A program made the position numbers and the translations under genes. The notes beneath the pieces were generated by a model. The model made no database searches, was not told the DNA's origin, and saw only the letters and a program-made list of their open reading frames with translations. 38,323 bases of DNA from an uncultured Verrucomicrobia subdivision 3 bacterium (GTDB lineage Bacteria; Verrucomicrobiota; Verrucomicrobiia; Limisphaerales; UBA11358), in the NCBI GenBank assembly GCA_903875465.1, contig CAIQWB010000032.1:1-38323 (forward strand), written 5' to 3'. Shown in pieces: positions 1 to 8,063 of this stretch. Numbering within the stretch: position 1 is the first letter of the stretch; every line of letters starts with the position of its first letter.

Positions 1-82
1 ACGGACTCGCCCGCCAGGCTTCCATGATTTTTTCCCGCTGTTGCCGTGTTAAATGTTTGCGGAGAGGTAATGAGGTTCGCAT
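1..82 (-). CDS. Partial IS66-like TnpA (insertion sequence accessory protein), cut by the left edge
   Basis: Reading leftwards from an ATG at 82, the minus strand encodes 27 residues with no stop before the window ends. The start is M-R-T-S-L-P-L-R-K-H and continues L-T-R-Q-Q-R-E-K-I-M-E-A-W-R-A-S-P. A basic start followed by 'LTxxQRexIxxAwrxSp' resembles the first helix of the small HTH protein (TnpA) encoded at the head of IS66-type elements. No inverted repeat could be confirmed upstream. This is a family-resemblance call on a very short fragment; another HTH protein is possible. The sequence to the left of the window would settle it. Confidence 0.45.
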   Translation of the reverse strand, partial: MRTSLPLRKHLTRQQREKIMEAWRASP

Positions 83-317
83 CACCACACTCTGGCAGCC
101 AGCTCACCGCCTGCCTAGCCGGGGTTAGCTATACGGATACATTTGAGTCGCACCGATCCCTAATCCAAGAAACGGACTTGGGCCTGGGTATTCGCCGAAG
201 TTCTAAAAAACAAATCGAAAGACACTAACAACTGCCGCCGTTGGAGCGTGGCCATCCGGGCTACCCGACGCTCGTTTAAGGCTTGGATGCCCTAGTCTTT
301 CCAGATAGCTTATCTGT
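83..317. other. Gap between the left-edge fragment and the small membrane protein
   Basis: These 235 bases hold no convincing gene. If the left-edge fragment belongs to an insertion sequence, its terminal inverted repeat should lie here, but the second end is outside the window so no pairing can be checked. A short plus-strand frame (46-228) overlaps the region and has no recognisable motif or ribosome binding site. Confidence 0.4.
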
Positions 318-488
318 ATGGATGAGCTGCCTGTCAATGCAACCAAACGACACTACCGCTGGCCGTGGTTTGTGCTCGCTGCACTATTGCTGCAGGCGGT
401 AATCGTGTTGATTTGGGTGTCCATGGCGGCCAGGCATGTGGAGCAGCAGCGCGATTTTAGCGCGCCGCCATCCGGGGTTCATCACTGA
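318..488 (+). CDS. Small single-pass membrane protein, 56 aa, unknown function
   Basis: An ATG at 318 opens a 56-residue frame ending in TGA at 486-488. The product has a polar, basic start (MDELPVNATKRHYRW), one strongly hydrophobic helix at about residues 16-37 (PWFVLAALLLQAVIVLIWVS) and a charged tail (RHVEQQRDFSAPPSGVHH). This N-basic, single-helix, C-polar layout fits an inner-membrane micropeptide. The Arg/Lys residues before the helix would keep the N-terminus inside. No clear Shine-Dalgarno sequence precedes it. I do not recognise the family. Small proteins of this look often sit at the end of respiratory or cell-envelope operons, but here the neighbour to the left is a mobile-element fragment. 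Support is the composition pattern only. Confidence 0.5.
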   Translation: MDELPVNATKRHYRWPWFVLAALLLQAVIVLIWVSMAARHVEQQRDFSAPPSGVHH

Positions 489-657
489 GCCTTAACCATG
501 CAGTTGAAATGCAGTGTTTGCCTCGTCTTTTTGGGCAGGCCTTCGGCGTTAGCCATTGCCAGTTTCATAAAGGAAATGGCCGCGCGCCACTCCCCTCGAT
601 TTACGCAAAAATCCACCGCGCACCCACTGGTACTTCAATTACATGGTTCCGGCCAAG
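488..657. repeat. Degenerate ~170-bp repeat, copy R1
   Basis: This stretch aligns almost collinearly with 20641-20810, with compensating 1-base indels near the middle. Well matched blocks include GAAATGCAG at 506, TCTTTTTG, CAAAAATCCAC near 606-616, and GG(T/A)TCCGGC at the end. Read on the minus strand, both copies give a shared peptide pattern: P-x-P-C-N, then S-G-C-A-V-D-F-C, R-G, and finally K-K-T-(R/K)-Q-T-L-H-F-x-C. In this copy a TGA stop follows P-E-P-C-N. The pattern suggests a decayed dispersed element or gene family rather than a working gene. It fills the gap between the small membrane protein and the sulfatase-like gene. Confidence 0.6.
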
Positions 658-675
658 CGCCGGTCGGCGCGGGAT

Positions 676-1884
676 TTAATTCGGGGTGGCTTGGTTGGTC
701 AGGGTTTGACCATAGAGCACCGATACCAGGGAAGTGCCGGCAAGGTTGGTGAGGGTATCGATGAAGCCTAGTTCCGCAGCGGTAGGGAGGAAATCGGCTG
801 GGGAGCTATGGTAAGCGCTGACGCGACCGGCGGGAAAGTGCTGCGGCCACCAGGCGAGCAGGGGCAGGCGAACGTCGTTGGTGGAAACCACGCTGGGAAA
901 GAAACTGGGATCCAGCCCGCCCGTTTTCTGGGGGACCGAGGCGCTCGTAAAAAAGACGGCCACATTGTTGGATTGGCGCATCTTTCCGATAGCGCTGATA
1001 ATCGTGCCGATATCCGCATCCAGGCGGGCAATCATGGCTGCCTTATTTTTTTCGGCCTGGGGCCAGGGTTCATCGGAATAAGGGGCGTCGCTGGGGACTT
1101 GCACGCCATTGCCGGTGCGGCGAGCCTCATTTTGATTGGGGCGGGGCGTGGGGTAGCTCAGCCACAGAAAGAAGGGCCGGTAATGATTGGCGGCATCGGG
1201 GCTGTTATTGTGGATAAAATTCTGGGCGGCTTTGGTGTACAGGTCGGGAATATAGACGCCATGAGCCCCGCCTAGATTGGCCATCAGGGGTTCGCGTCCG
1301 ACATAGGTTTCAAATGTGCGGGTGTTGGTATTGAGGACCGTATTGGGAGCGTAGCGCCACATGAAATCGGCGTAGTAATTCTCCGCATCTTCCGGTGTAA
1401 AATATCCGGCGAACTCATCAAAACCTTTTTCCCAGGGGGTGTTGCCGGTGCCGGAACTGCCAAAATCCCATTCGCCGATCAAGCCAGTGTGATAACCATG
1501 GGATTTTAATACCTGGGCAATCGTGGGGTTGCCTGCGGAAAGGGCGCTGGCGGCATTTGCCGGGTTGTGGCCGGTCAGGAAGGCCGCCTGGGAATCGCTG
1601 CGGCCAGTCCCACTGGCATCATAATTCGTAAACAGGAGGCCGAGGGAGGCCAAATGGTCGAGGTTGGGGGTGGCAAAGTTGGTTTGTCCGTAGCAGCTCA
1701 AATCCAGATAACCGAGGCTGTCGCATTGGATGAACAAGATGCAGGGCAAACGCGGGCGGCCAGGTGGCCGGGTGGCATTGAGATTGGTAAAGAGCGACGC
1801 AAGGTCGGCCCGGGTGGACAGCGTCACGCACAGACCGACCACCCAAAACATCCGTCCGATCCAACCAGAACAAATCGATTTCAT
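676..1884 (-). CDS. Sulfatase-fold protein with degenerate active site (probable pseudo-sulfatase), secreted
   Basis: This is a 402-residue protein of the sulfatase/alkaline phosphatase superfamily. The start at 1884 (MKSICSGWIGRMFWVV...) gives a hydrophobic signal segment at residues 1-26. Scaffold motifs are clear: G-Y-L-D-L-S-C-Y-G and T-P-N-L-D-H-L-A at about 58-79, A-A-F-L-T-G at 100-105, G-Y-H-T-G-L-I-G at 130-137, P-F-F-L-W-L-S-Y at 237-244 and V-R-L-P-L-L-A-W-W-P at 338-347. The catalytic positions are not kept. The formylglycine C-x-P-x-R site reads R95-S-D-S-Q99. The second Asp of the N-terminal metal pair is Ser56. G-K-W-H is G-E138-W-D140. The P-H of the central motif is P-R248. 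F-T-S-D-N-G is F-T-S-A315-S316-V. The protein is also short for the family at its C-terminus. It lies 41 bp downstream of a PAT-type transporter gene and is probably co-transcribed with it. The fold is secure; sulfate ester hydrolysis is not expected. Confidence 0.85.
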   Translation of the reverse strand: MKSICSGWIGRMFWVVGLCVTLSTRADLASLFTNLNATRPPGRPRLPCILFIQCDSLGYLDLSCYGQTNFATPNLDHLASLGLLFTNYDASGTGRSDSQAAFLTGHNPANAASALSAGNPTIAQVLKSHGYHTGLIGEWDFGSSGTGNTPWEKGFDEFAGYFTPEDAENYYADFMWRYAPNTVLNTNTRTFETYVGREPLMANLGGAHGVYIPDLYTKAAQNFIHNNSPDAANHYRPFFLWLSYPTPRPNQNEARRTGNGVQVPSDAPYSDEPWPQAEKNKAAMIARLDADIGTIISAIGKMRQSNNVAVFFTSASVPQKTGGLDPSFFPSVVSTNDVRLPLLAWWPQHFPAGRVSAYHSSPADFLPTAAELGFIDTLTNLAGTSLVSVLYGQTLTNQATPN

Positions 1885-1925
1885 GTGAGCTTGGATTCTG
1901 GGAAGGCGAAGGTGTTCAAAGCAAA

Positions 1926-3275
1926 TCAAATCTTCGCGGCCCGCCGGCCAAATTCCGGTTCCAAGGGGAGGCGGGCCGCCACGATGAAACTGGGAATGGT
2001 GGCCAGTACCACCCAAAGGAAAAAGTGCTGGTAGCCCAGCTGGGTCTGCAACCAGCCGCTCCAGTAGCCCGGGACCATCATGCCCAAGGCCATGAAGCCG
2101 GTGCAAATGGCGTAGTGCGCGGTGGCATGCTCACCGCGCGCGATATGAATCAGGTACATCATGAAGGCGGTAAAGCCGAAGCCATAGCCGAATTGCTCCA
2201 CTGCCACCCCGGCGGTGATCCAATGGAGGCTCGCGGGTTGCGCATACGCGAGCCAGATGAACACAGTGTCCGGCAAGTGTATGGCTAGCAGCATAGGCCA
2301 CAGCCAGAATTTCAAGCCCTGGCGGGAGACCACCCAGCCGCCCAGAATCCCTCCCAACACCAGGGCCAGCACCCCGACGGTTCCATAAGCCAGCCCGAAT
2401 TGCTGATTCGTTAAGCCCAGCCCGCCATGACTCCGGGGATCCAGTAGGAAGAGCGGGGCGATGCGGACCAGCTGGGCCTCGCCGAGCCGGTACAGCAAAA
2501 TGAAAAGCAGGAGCGCTACAATTTTAGGTTTCTTGAAAAAGACCGCAAAGGTCAGGAGAAATTCCGTACGAAAGTTCCGAGGTCCTGCCCGGCCGGCGGG
2601 TGGGGGGGGCGCAGAGTCACTTTGCCGGGCGGGTTGGTCGGAGGCCGGCCTGGGTAACAAGCACCAGTGATACACTCCCAGCCCCAGCAAGGCCACTGCC
2701 ATCCCGCCAAAGGACACTGACCAGGCCTGTGCATAATTGCCGGTGTGCTGGTGGATTTGCCCGGCCAGCATGACCAGTCCGCCGGTAACGCAAATGGTGG
2801 CCAGCCGATAACAGGTGTTGCGGATGCCGCTAAAAAAAGCCTGCTGTTGCTCGGTATTGGCGAGCAGGTAAAAGCCGTCCGCCGCCACATCATGGGTGGC
2901 GGAGCACAAGGCCAGCAGCCAAAAAAACACGAGGCTCAGGGGGAAAAATTGCGCCGTGGGAAGGGCCAGGGCCACCGCGGCGAGGGCTCCGCCGATGAGT
3001 AATTGCATGGTCCAAATCCACTGGCGGCGCGTCTTCAACAAATCCACGACGGGGCTCCACAGGGGTTTGATCACCCAGGGCAGGTAGAGCCAACTGGTGT
3101 ATTGGGCTATATCGGCGTTGGAAACGCCCAGGTTTTTGTAAAGCACCAGTGAGACGGACATGGCGAGGGCGTAGGGCAGCCCTTCCGCAAAATAAAGGGA
3201 GGGAATCCAAGCCCACGGGTAGAGGGTGGAAAACCGGAGCGGGAGACGGCGGGCATGCGGCTGGCGGTCTGACAT
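1926..3275 (-). CDS. MFS transporter of the PAT/AmpG-like type
   Basis: This 449-residue protein has about twelve hydrophobic segments. Its N-terminal signature (Y-F-A-E-G-L-P-Y-A-L at about residues 28-37, then W-L-Y-L-P-W-V-I-K-P-L-W-S-P-V-V-D) matches the PAT branch of the major facilitator superfamily, which includes AmpG muropeptide permeases and SLC33-type carriers. It should be an inner-membrane importer, possibly for a muropeptide or glycoconjugate; the substrate cannot be read from sequence. The ATG at 3275 (MSDRQPHARR) was chosen over an in-frame TTG at 3305. AAAGGA abuts the ATG directly, so initiation is not certain. The sulfatase-like gene follows 41 bp downstream. The gene diverges from the DUF554 gene across about 80 bp that must hold both promoters. 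Confidence 0.85.
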   Translation of the reverse strand: MSDRQPHARRLPLRFSTLYPWAWIPSLYFAEGLPYALAMSVSLVLYKNLGVSNADIAQYTSWLYLPWVIKPLWSPVVDLLKTRRQWIWTMQLLIGGALAAVALALPTAQFFPLSLVFFWLLALCSATHDVAADGFYLLANTEQQQAFFSGIRNTCYRLATICVTGGLVMLAGQIHQHTGNYAQAWSVSFGGMAVALLGLGVYHWCLLPRPASDQPARQSDSAPPPPAGRAGPRNFRTEFLLTFAVFFKKPKIVALLLFILLYRLGEAQLVRIAPLFLLDPRSHGGLGLTNQQFGLAYGTVGVLALVLGGILGGWVVSRQGLKFWLWPMLLAIHLPDTVFIWLAYAQPASLHWITAGVAVEQFGYGFGFTAFMMYLIHIARGEHATAHYAICTGFMALGMMVPGYWSGWLQTQLGYQHFFLWVVLATIPSFIVAARLPLEPEFGRRAAKI

Positions 3276-3357
3276 TCCTTTTAGTTTACAGCCTTTGGGA
3301 GGCAACGCAAAAAATTTCCGGCTTGCACTTTGGCCGTCGGCCCAGTGAAGTCAGGGG

Positions 3358-4080
3358 ATGAACGGTGCTTTTCTTAATGCCCTGGCCATATTGCTCGGCA
3401 GCCTATTGGGCCTGGTCCGGTCCGCGCCCCTGCCGGTGCGGGTGCAGGTGTTTTTGCGGACCTCCCTGGGGGCGGCCACCATGATTGCCGGGATCCGCCT
3501 GATCGCGGAGAATTGGGGGGATGGTTTTTGGCTGGCATTGAAGCGCTTGCTGATCACCTTCCTGGCCGTGGTCATTGGCTTTTGGCTGGGTAAAGGGTTG
3601 CGCCTGCAACGCGGATCCAACCAGCTCGGCCGGCTGGCTGGGAAGTATATTACCGCTGCCCGAAATAATCCTCCGGGCAGGCCGGTGGCGGGGCTGGCGG
3701 CCTGTTTGCTATTGCTGGGGGCGGCTCCCCTGGGCTGGCTGGGGGCGGTGGAGGAGGGTTTTTCCGGCGGCTATTATTTGTTTGCGGTCAAAGCGGTGAT
3801 GGATGCCCTGGCCATGGCTGGCTTTGTGCAGCTCTTTGGCTGGCCGACGGCACTGACCGCTTTCCCGATTTTAGCCTTGTTTGGCGCGTTGACGAGCTAT
3901 TGTGAGCACGTGGCGGCGCCCTTTTGCCTGGCACACCATTTAGCGGATTCGGTTAATTCTGCCACCGGGCTGGTGGCGTGCGCGGTAACCTTGGTGATTT
4001 TTGAGGTGCGCAAAGTGGAGCTGGCCAATTTTCTGCCCGCTTTGGTGGTGGCCCCGTTGCTCGAGTGGTTCTGGCGGTGA
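3358..4080 (+). CDS. DUF554 family integral membrane protein
   Basis: This 240-residue protein begins M-N-G-A-F-L-N-A-L-A-I-L-L-G-S-L-L-G-L, the usual opening of DUF554 (YdfK-like) proteins, and carries about seven hydrophobic helices. Family hallmarks include the G-A-A-T-M-I-A-G-I-R stretch near residue 38 and the paired helices near V-K-A-V-M-D-A-L-A-M-A, close to residues 145-155. Function is unknown; members are predicted inner-membrane channels or transporters. The ATG at 3358 has AGGGG immediately upstream. The gene converges on the GH2 gene with a 51-bp gap. Confidence 0.85.
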   Translation: MNGAFLNALAILLGSLLGLVRSAPLPVRVQVFLRTSLGAATMIAGIRLIAENWGDGFWLALKRLLITFLAVVIGFWLGKGLRLQRGSNQLGRLAGKYITAARNNPPGRPVAGLAACLLLLGAAPLGWLGAVEEGFSGGYYLFAVKAVMDALAMAGFVQLFGWPTALTAFPILALFGALTSYCEHVAAPFCLAHHLADSVNSATGLVACAVTLVIFEVRKVELANFLPALVVAPLLEWFWR

Positions 4081-4131
4081 TGCCGGGGAATCGACCAGGG
4101 GAGAAGCCGAGGGTCAGCATGCGCGGAATCG

Positions 4132-7100
4132 TTACGGTTTGGGCTTCGTCGAGCCACCGCCGGCATCAATGTCAGGTGATGCAGTGCGGACATTCTGATA
4201 GTCAATGGTGCCGTCATCCACGGCCAGTTTTGGGCCCTTGTATATTACCGCCACTTCGGCCAGGGCGGCGGTGATATCGGTGCCGAAACCGGAGCGGGCG
4301 GTTAATTTAAGGTGGCGGGTGGTGAAGGACGTGCCAAAATCGATGCGGTGGGGATCAAAGGAGGAGGGTAATTCGCCTTGGCAGAGGGTTTGCCAGTGGG
4401 TGCCATCAACACTGCTGTCCACTTGGTATTCGCGGAGGTCGCCCTGGTGTTCGCGGTGGTTTTGGCGCGGCATGAGGATCAGCCCGCTGAGGGGCTGGGG
4501 TTGGGGAAAGTGGATGGTGATTTCGTGAGGCGCGGAGCGGGTGGGATCACTCAACCAGAAGGTGTTGGGATCGCCATCAATCAATTCGCTTGCGGGCTGC
4601 CCATCGGCCAGCGCGGTGGCTTGCAAATGGTGCATGATGCGCGTGTCGAACCACAGGCTGCGGAGGGCGGCGGGTGGTACCTCCGTGGCGGGTTGGAAGA
4701 GCGGCCCACGAGCGTAATCCAGCAAAGAATGAAATAACTGCCGGGCGACGGGACGGCCGGGCAGGTCGCTAAAATCGAGGGAGGCCACGAGCAATTTGCC
4801 CGGGCCGACCTGGCATTCGAAGATCAGCCCAAGTTTGTCGTTGCGATTCCAGTCATCAATGGCGGAGACGATGGGCTGGAGGCCGGCGGGAAGCGGGGCG
4901 AGATTGATGGCGCGGGGATTGTGCAGGAGTTCGGTCCACTGCCAGTCGCACGCGGATTCGGTGGGGAAGGAGGCCAGAGCGGGGTGGTTGGTCTCGCACC
5001 AGAGGCCCAGCATGCGGCCCCAGGTGGGGCCCATCAAGGCATTCCAGAAAATGGGCAGGCGCGCCAAGGGCGGGCTGCTCCAATCGAGATCCGCCGGGCG
5101 GGGCAGGAACAACACTTTGCCGCCGACGGCCAGTTTGGTTTCTGCGTCGTCCCACGAACTGGTGACGAGCACATCGGCGGTTAAGGCATTTGTGAGGGTG
5201 GCGGGATAGAGCCAAAATTTCCACTTGTTGGCGATGGTGGTGCCATTCAGACGGAGGATTAACTGGTATTGTTCCGGGGCGGGTAGTTGCGACAAGTCCG
5301 CCTTGATTTTTCCCAAGGGAATGTTTTTGCCGAGGCCGATGGTGCGCACCGGCCAGTCGCCCAGGACGGCCTTTCCGGAGGAGCCAACAATTTCCCAAAC
5401 CGGGGCGGCATTTTCGAGGGGCTTTTCGCCGAAGTTGGCGATTTCACAGTCCACGTTCAAGGTGTCTGCTGTCGTAAAAACCCGTTGGTGCAAGCGGGCC
5501 AGGGGAACCACCGGCTGGCAGAACTGGATGAATTCGGCCGGGGTGGCATAGCCTTTGCCCTCCCAGAACGGGTCCAGCAAACCCACCAGAGCGGTGCCCT
5601 GACCGGTGTAGTCGTGCAAATCGAGCAATTGAAATCCCGCCAGGCCGGGCGTGCGGAGGTTGGCTTCAATTTCCTCTTTATAACAGGCCAATTGGTAGCG
5701 CCCGGAGGCCCAGGCGAAGTTTTTGGCCGACTTTAGCACCCCGTGGGCGGCGGCGGAAGCACGGAAGATTTCATAATTACCCGGCTGCATGAAGCCGGTA
5801 AATTTGGTGATGACATCGCAATCGGGATACGCGCACCACTGACCCAGCTCGTGGGCGACGACGGGGACATTCACGCCTTGCAGGGACCGGCGGTAATCGC
5901 CGCCGAACCAGCCGGTTTCGCCGCGGGTGCGACTCGGGCCGATGCGGCCAGCAACGAGGTAGTCGGCGCCGGTCACCGGGCCGGGGCGGTCAATCGCGAC
6001 CCAGCCGGTGTCGGGCGTGTAGAGGCGGCGGGGATCGGCGGCGCGGTAGTGCTCGACCCATTGGGGCAGGCATTGCTGCCAGCGTCCGTGCGCCTCGTTG
6101 CTGGCGCTCAGCAACACGAAGGAAGGATGGTTGCCATAAGCTTGGATAATGCGGTCGGTCTCGGTGTAGAGCATCTTGACCATGTCGCCGCCCGGGCGAA
6201 AATCGTTCCACATGCCGCACTCAATTTGGAGATAAAAGCCGAGCTGGTCAGCGGCTTCAAACGCGGCTTCAGGCGGGCAGTAGGAGTGAAAGCGCATATG
6301 ATTCAAGCCCCAGGTTTTGCAGGTGGTGAAAATCTTTTTCCAGGAATCCACATCGGTGGGCGGGTAACCCGTCAGCGGAAAATCGCCGCCGAAGTGGGTG
6401 CCGCGCAGGTAGACGGGATGATCGTTTAGCGTGAAGTTCTGGCCCTGGGCTTTGAATTCGCGGAGGCCGAACCAAGTTTGGGCCTTTGCGGAAAACGGAG
6501 CCGAGATAAATTGGGACCAATTGCTGCGCAATAAGCCAGCGGTTAACTGATAAAGAGTCGGATGAAATTCATCCCAAAGCGCTCCCCTTGGCATGCCCAC
6601 GTCGATCTCGAAGGTCCCGCCGTTCGTGAGCCAATTGACTTCTTTCAGATTCGTAAAATTGGTAAATGACGAACTTCTCGCTATCCATATTGGATCACCC
6701 AGAACTACGGCAAGATTACCAGATCCGGCCAGTCCGGTCAGATTGCCGATTTTGCCGCGCACGGTCACCGATTTGGTGGCGACGTGCGGGTACACTTGCA
6801 GATCGGAAATCCAGACCGGGTCGGTGGCGCGGAGTTCGATTTTGCCGATGATGCCGTTCCAGGCCTGGTCCAGCGAATCGGAGATACTGTGGGCATCCGG
6901 GCGGTAGGGGAGAATCATGCGGTTGTCCACGCGGATGGTCAGGCGGTGGTGGCCGGCCGGGAGCAAGCCCAGATCATATTCATGGGGGGCGCAGAGGCTG
7001 TTGTTGGAGCCAAGCTTTTGGTCATCGACCCAGACGATGCTCTCCCAATGCGGGCGCTCCAGGAAAAGCGTGATGTGCTGGCCGGACCACCGGGCGGGGA

Positions 7101-7485
7101 TTTCGAGATCGCGCTGATACCAGGCGGCGCCGAGGTAGTGGCGCACGGGCTGGCTGATAAAAGGAACTTTGACTGCGCCGCCGTTCGTAAAGGCCGCGTA
7201 GTCGGAACGGAGATACCAGAAATGATCATACAACGAGAGTACCCAAGGTGTGGTGGTGCTGATGGCATCGCCGTAACCTTGGGATTCGAGGATGCCTGGC
7301 AATTGGACTTTATCGGTTAAATCCTTGGCGAACCATTGTTCGTTGACGCCGATATCCTGACGGTCCAGGGCAAAGGGCCAGGTTCCGGCGAGCGGCAGGC
7401 TTTCAGCGGCGCGCAGGCATGGCGGGAGTAAAGTCCCAAAAGTCAGGCAGCAGAGCAGGACGGCAAACGGCAAATTTAGTTTCAT
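4132..7485 (-). CDS. Secreted glycoside hydrolase family 2 protein with C-terminal discoidin (F5/8 type C) domain
   Basis: This 1117-residue protein starts at an ATG at 7485 with a signal peptide (M-K-L-N-L-P-F-A-V-L-L-C-C..., ending near C-L-R-A-A-E). A GH2 N-terminal jelly-roll domain covers about residues 40-220 (W-Y-Q-R-D-L-E-I-P, H-E-Y-D-L-G), an Ig-like domain about 220-340, and a TIM barrel about 345-680. In the barrel, S-N-E464-A-H is the expected acid/base Glu and V-A-H-E546-L-G-Q-W the expected nucleophile. Their spacing of 82 residues is normal for GH2 (76 in LacZ). Residues about 960-1100 form a discoidin/CBM32-like domain (E-L-I-D-G-D-P-N-T-F-W, S-V-D-G-T-H-W). It probably releases galactose- or glucuronic-acid-type residues from extracellular polysaccharide; exact specificity is unknown. 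It diverges from the cupin gene. No Shine-Dalgarno sequence is visible. Confidence 0.88.
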   Translation of the reverse strand: MKLNLPFAVLLCCLTFGTLLPPCLRAAESLPLAGTWPFALDRQDIGVNEQWFAKDLTDKVQLPGILESQGYGDAISTTTPWVLSLYDHFWYLRSDYAAFTNGGAVKVPFISQPVRHYLGAAWYQRDLEIPARWSGQHITLFLERPHWESIVWVDDQKLGSNNSLCAPHEYDLGLLPAGHHRLTIRVDNRMILPYRPDAHSISDSLDQAWNGIIGKIELRATDPVWISDLQVYPHVATKSVTVRGKIGNLTGLAGSGNLAVVLGDPIWIARSSSFTNFTNLKEVNWLTNGGTFEIDVGMPRGALWDEFHPTLYQLTAGLLRSNWSQFISAPFSAKAQTWFGLREFKAQGQNFTLNDHPVYLRGTHFGGDFPLTGYPPTDVDSWKKIFTTCKTWGLNHMRFHSYCPPEAAFEAADQLGFYLQIECGMWNDFRPGGDMVKMLYTETDRIIQAYGNHPSFVLLSASNEAHGRWQQCLPQWVEHYRAADPRRLYTPDTGWVAIDRPGPVTGADYLVAGRIGPSRTRGETGWFGGDYRRSLQGVNVPVVAHELGQWCAYPDCDVITKFTGFMQPGNYEIFRASAAAHGVLKSAKNFAWASGRYQLACYKEEIEANLRTPGLAGFQLLDLHDYTGQGTALVGLLDPFWEGKGYATPAEFIQFCQPVVPLARLHQRVFTTADTLNVDCEIANFGEKPLENAAPVWEIVGSSGKAVLGDWPVRTIGLGKNIPLGKIKADLSQLPAPEQYQLILRLNGTTIANKWKFWLYPATLTNALTADVLVTSSWDDAETKLAVGGKVLFLPRPADLDWSSPPLARLPIFWNALMGPTWGRMLGLWCETNHPALASFPTESACDWQWTELLHNPRAINLAPLPAGLQPIVSAIDDWNRNDKLGLIFECQVGPGKLLVASLDFSDLPGRPVARQLFHSLLDYARGPLFQPATEVPPAALRSLWFDTRIMHHLQATALADGQPASELIDGDPNTFWLSDPTRSAPHEITIHFPQPQPLSGLILMPRQNHREHQGDLREYQVDSSVDGTHWQTLCQGELPSSFDPHRIDFGTSFTTRHLKLTARSGFGTDITAALAEVAVIYKGPKLAVDDGTIDYQNVRTASPDIDAGGGSTKPKP

Positions 7486-7652
7486 TGATAGGAAACGATT
7501 GTTGGTCGCCAGTGTTGATTGGTTGTGAGGTTTTGGCAAGGCGGTTGCGCGTGCAGCGGTTGCGCGTGCTGGAGAATGCCAAGTTTTTAGTCGTACGGAT
7601 GTTGCCAATTGTGGTAAACCAGCGTACCGGAAGTTACCGGGGTTAAAGCATT

Positions 7653-8015
7653 ATGGATATTAAAAATCTGGATGAGGTGGCGCCGTTCACGACGAAGGAC
7701 GGCTCGGCGATTCGGGAATTGCTGGCGTACCGGAATTCGGTAATCCGCTTGCAAAGCCTGGCGGAGGCGCGGCTGCCGGTGGGGGGTGCCACGCAGGAAC
7801 ATTACCATCCAAAAACGGAGGAGATTTATTACATTACGCAGGGCGTGGGGGCGATCCGTATTGAGGGGGAGGTGAGGGCGGTGCGCGTGGGGGATGCCAT
7901 CGCTATTCCGCCAGGGCAGAAGCATAAACTTTGGAATACCGGCGCGGAGGAGTTACGGCTGCTTTGCTGCTGCGCGCCCGGGTATGAGCATGCGGATACG
8001 ATCATCACCGAATAG
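7653..8015 (+). CDS. Single-domain cupin protein
   Basis: This 120-residue protein is one cupin barrel. The metal ligands of motif 1 are present as H50-Y-H52-P-K-T-E-E56 followed by I-Y-Y-I-T-Q-G-V-G, and motif 2 as P-P-G-Q-K-H91-K-L-W-N-T-G. A mononuclear metal site (Fe, Mn, Zn or Ni) in the cytoplasm is therefore expected. Family members include sugar isomerases and mannose-6-phosphate isomerase-like proteins, and the substrate cannot be inferred. Three consecutive cysteines (105-107) near the C-terminus are unusual. It is read away from the GH2 gene, so joint regulation with carbohydrate use is possible but not shown. It converges on the YfhO gene with a 48-bp gap. Confidence 0.85.
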   Translation: MDIKNLDEVAPFTTKDGSAIRELLAYRNSVIRLQSLAEARLPVGGATQEHYHPKTEEIYYITQGVGAIRIEGEVRAVRVGDAIAIPPGQKHKLWNTGAEELRLLCCCAPGYEHADTIITE

Positions 8016-8063
8016 CGTTGCCTCTAAATGCCAATCATCAGGCTTAAATCATCTCTGATTCTA

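Noticed and set aside
5743-6429. 228-codon plus-strand frame
   Set aside because: Opposite the catalytic barrel of the GH2 enzyme; shadow frame.
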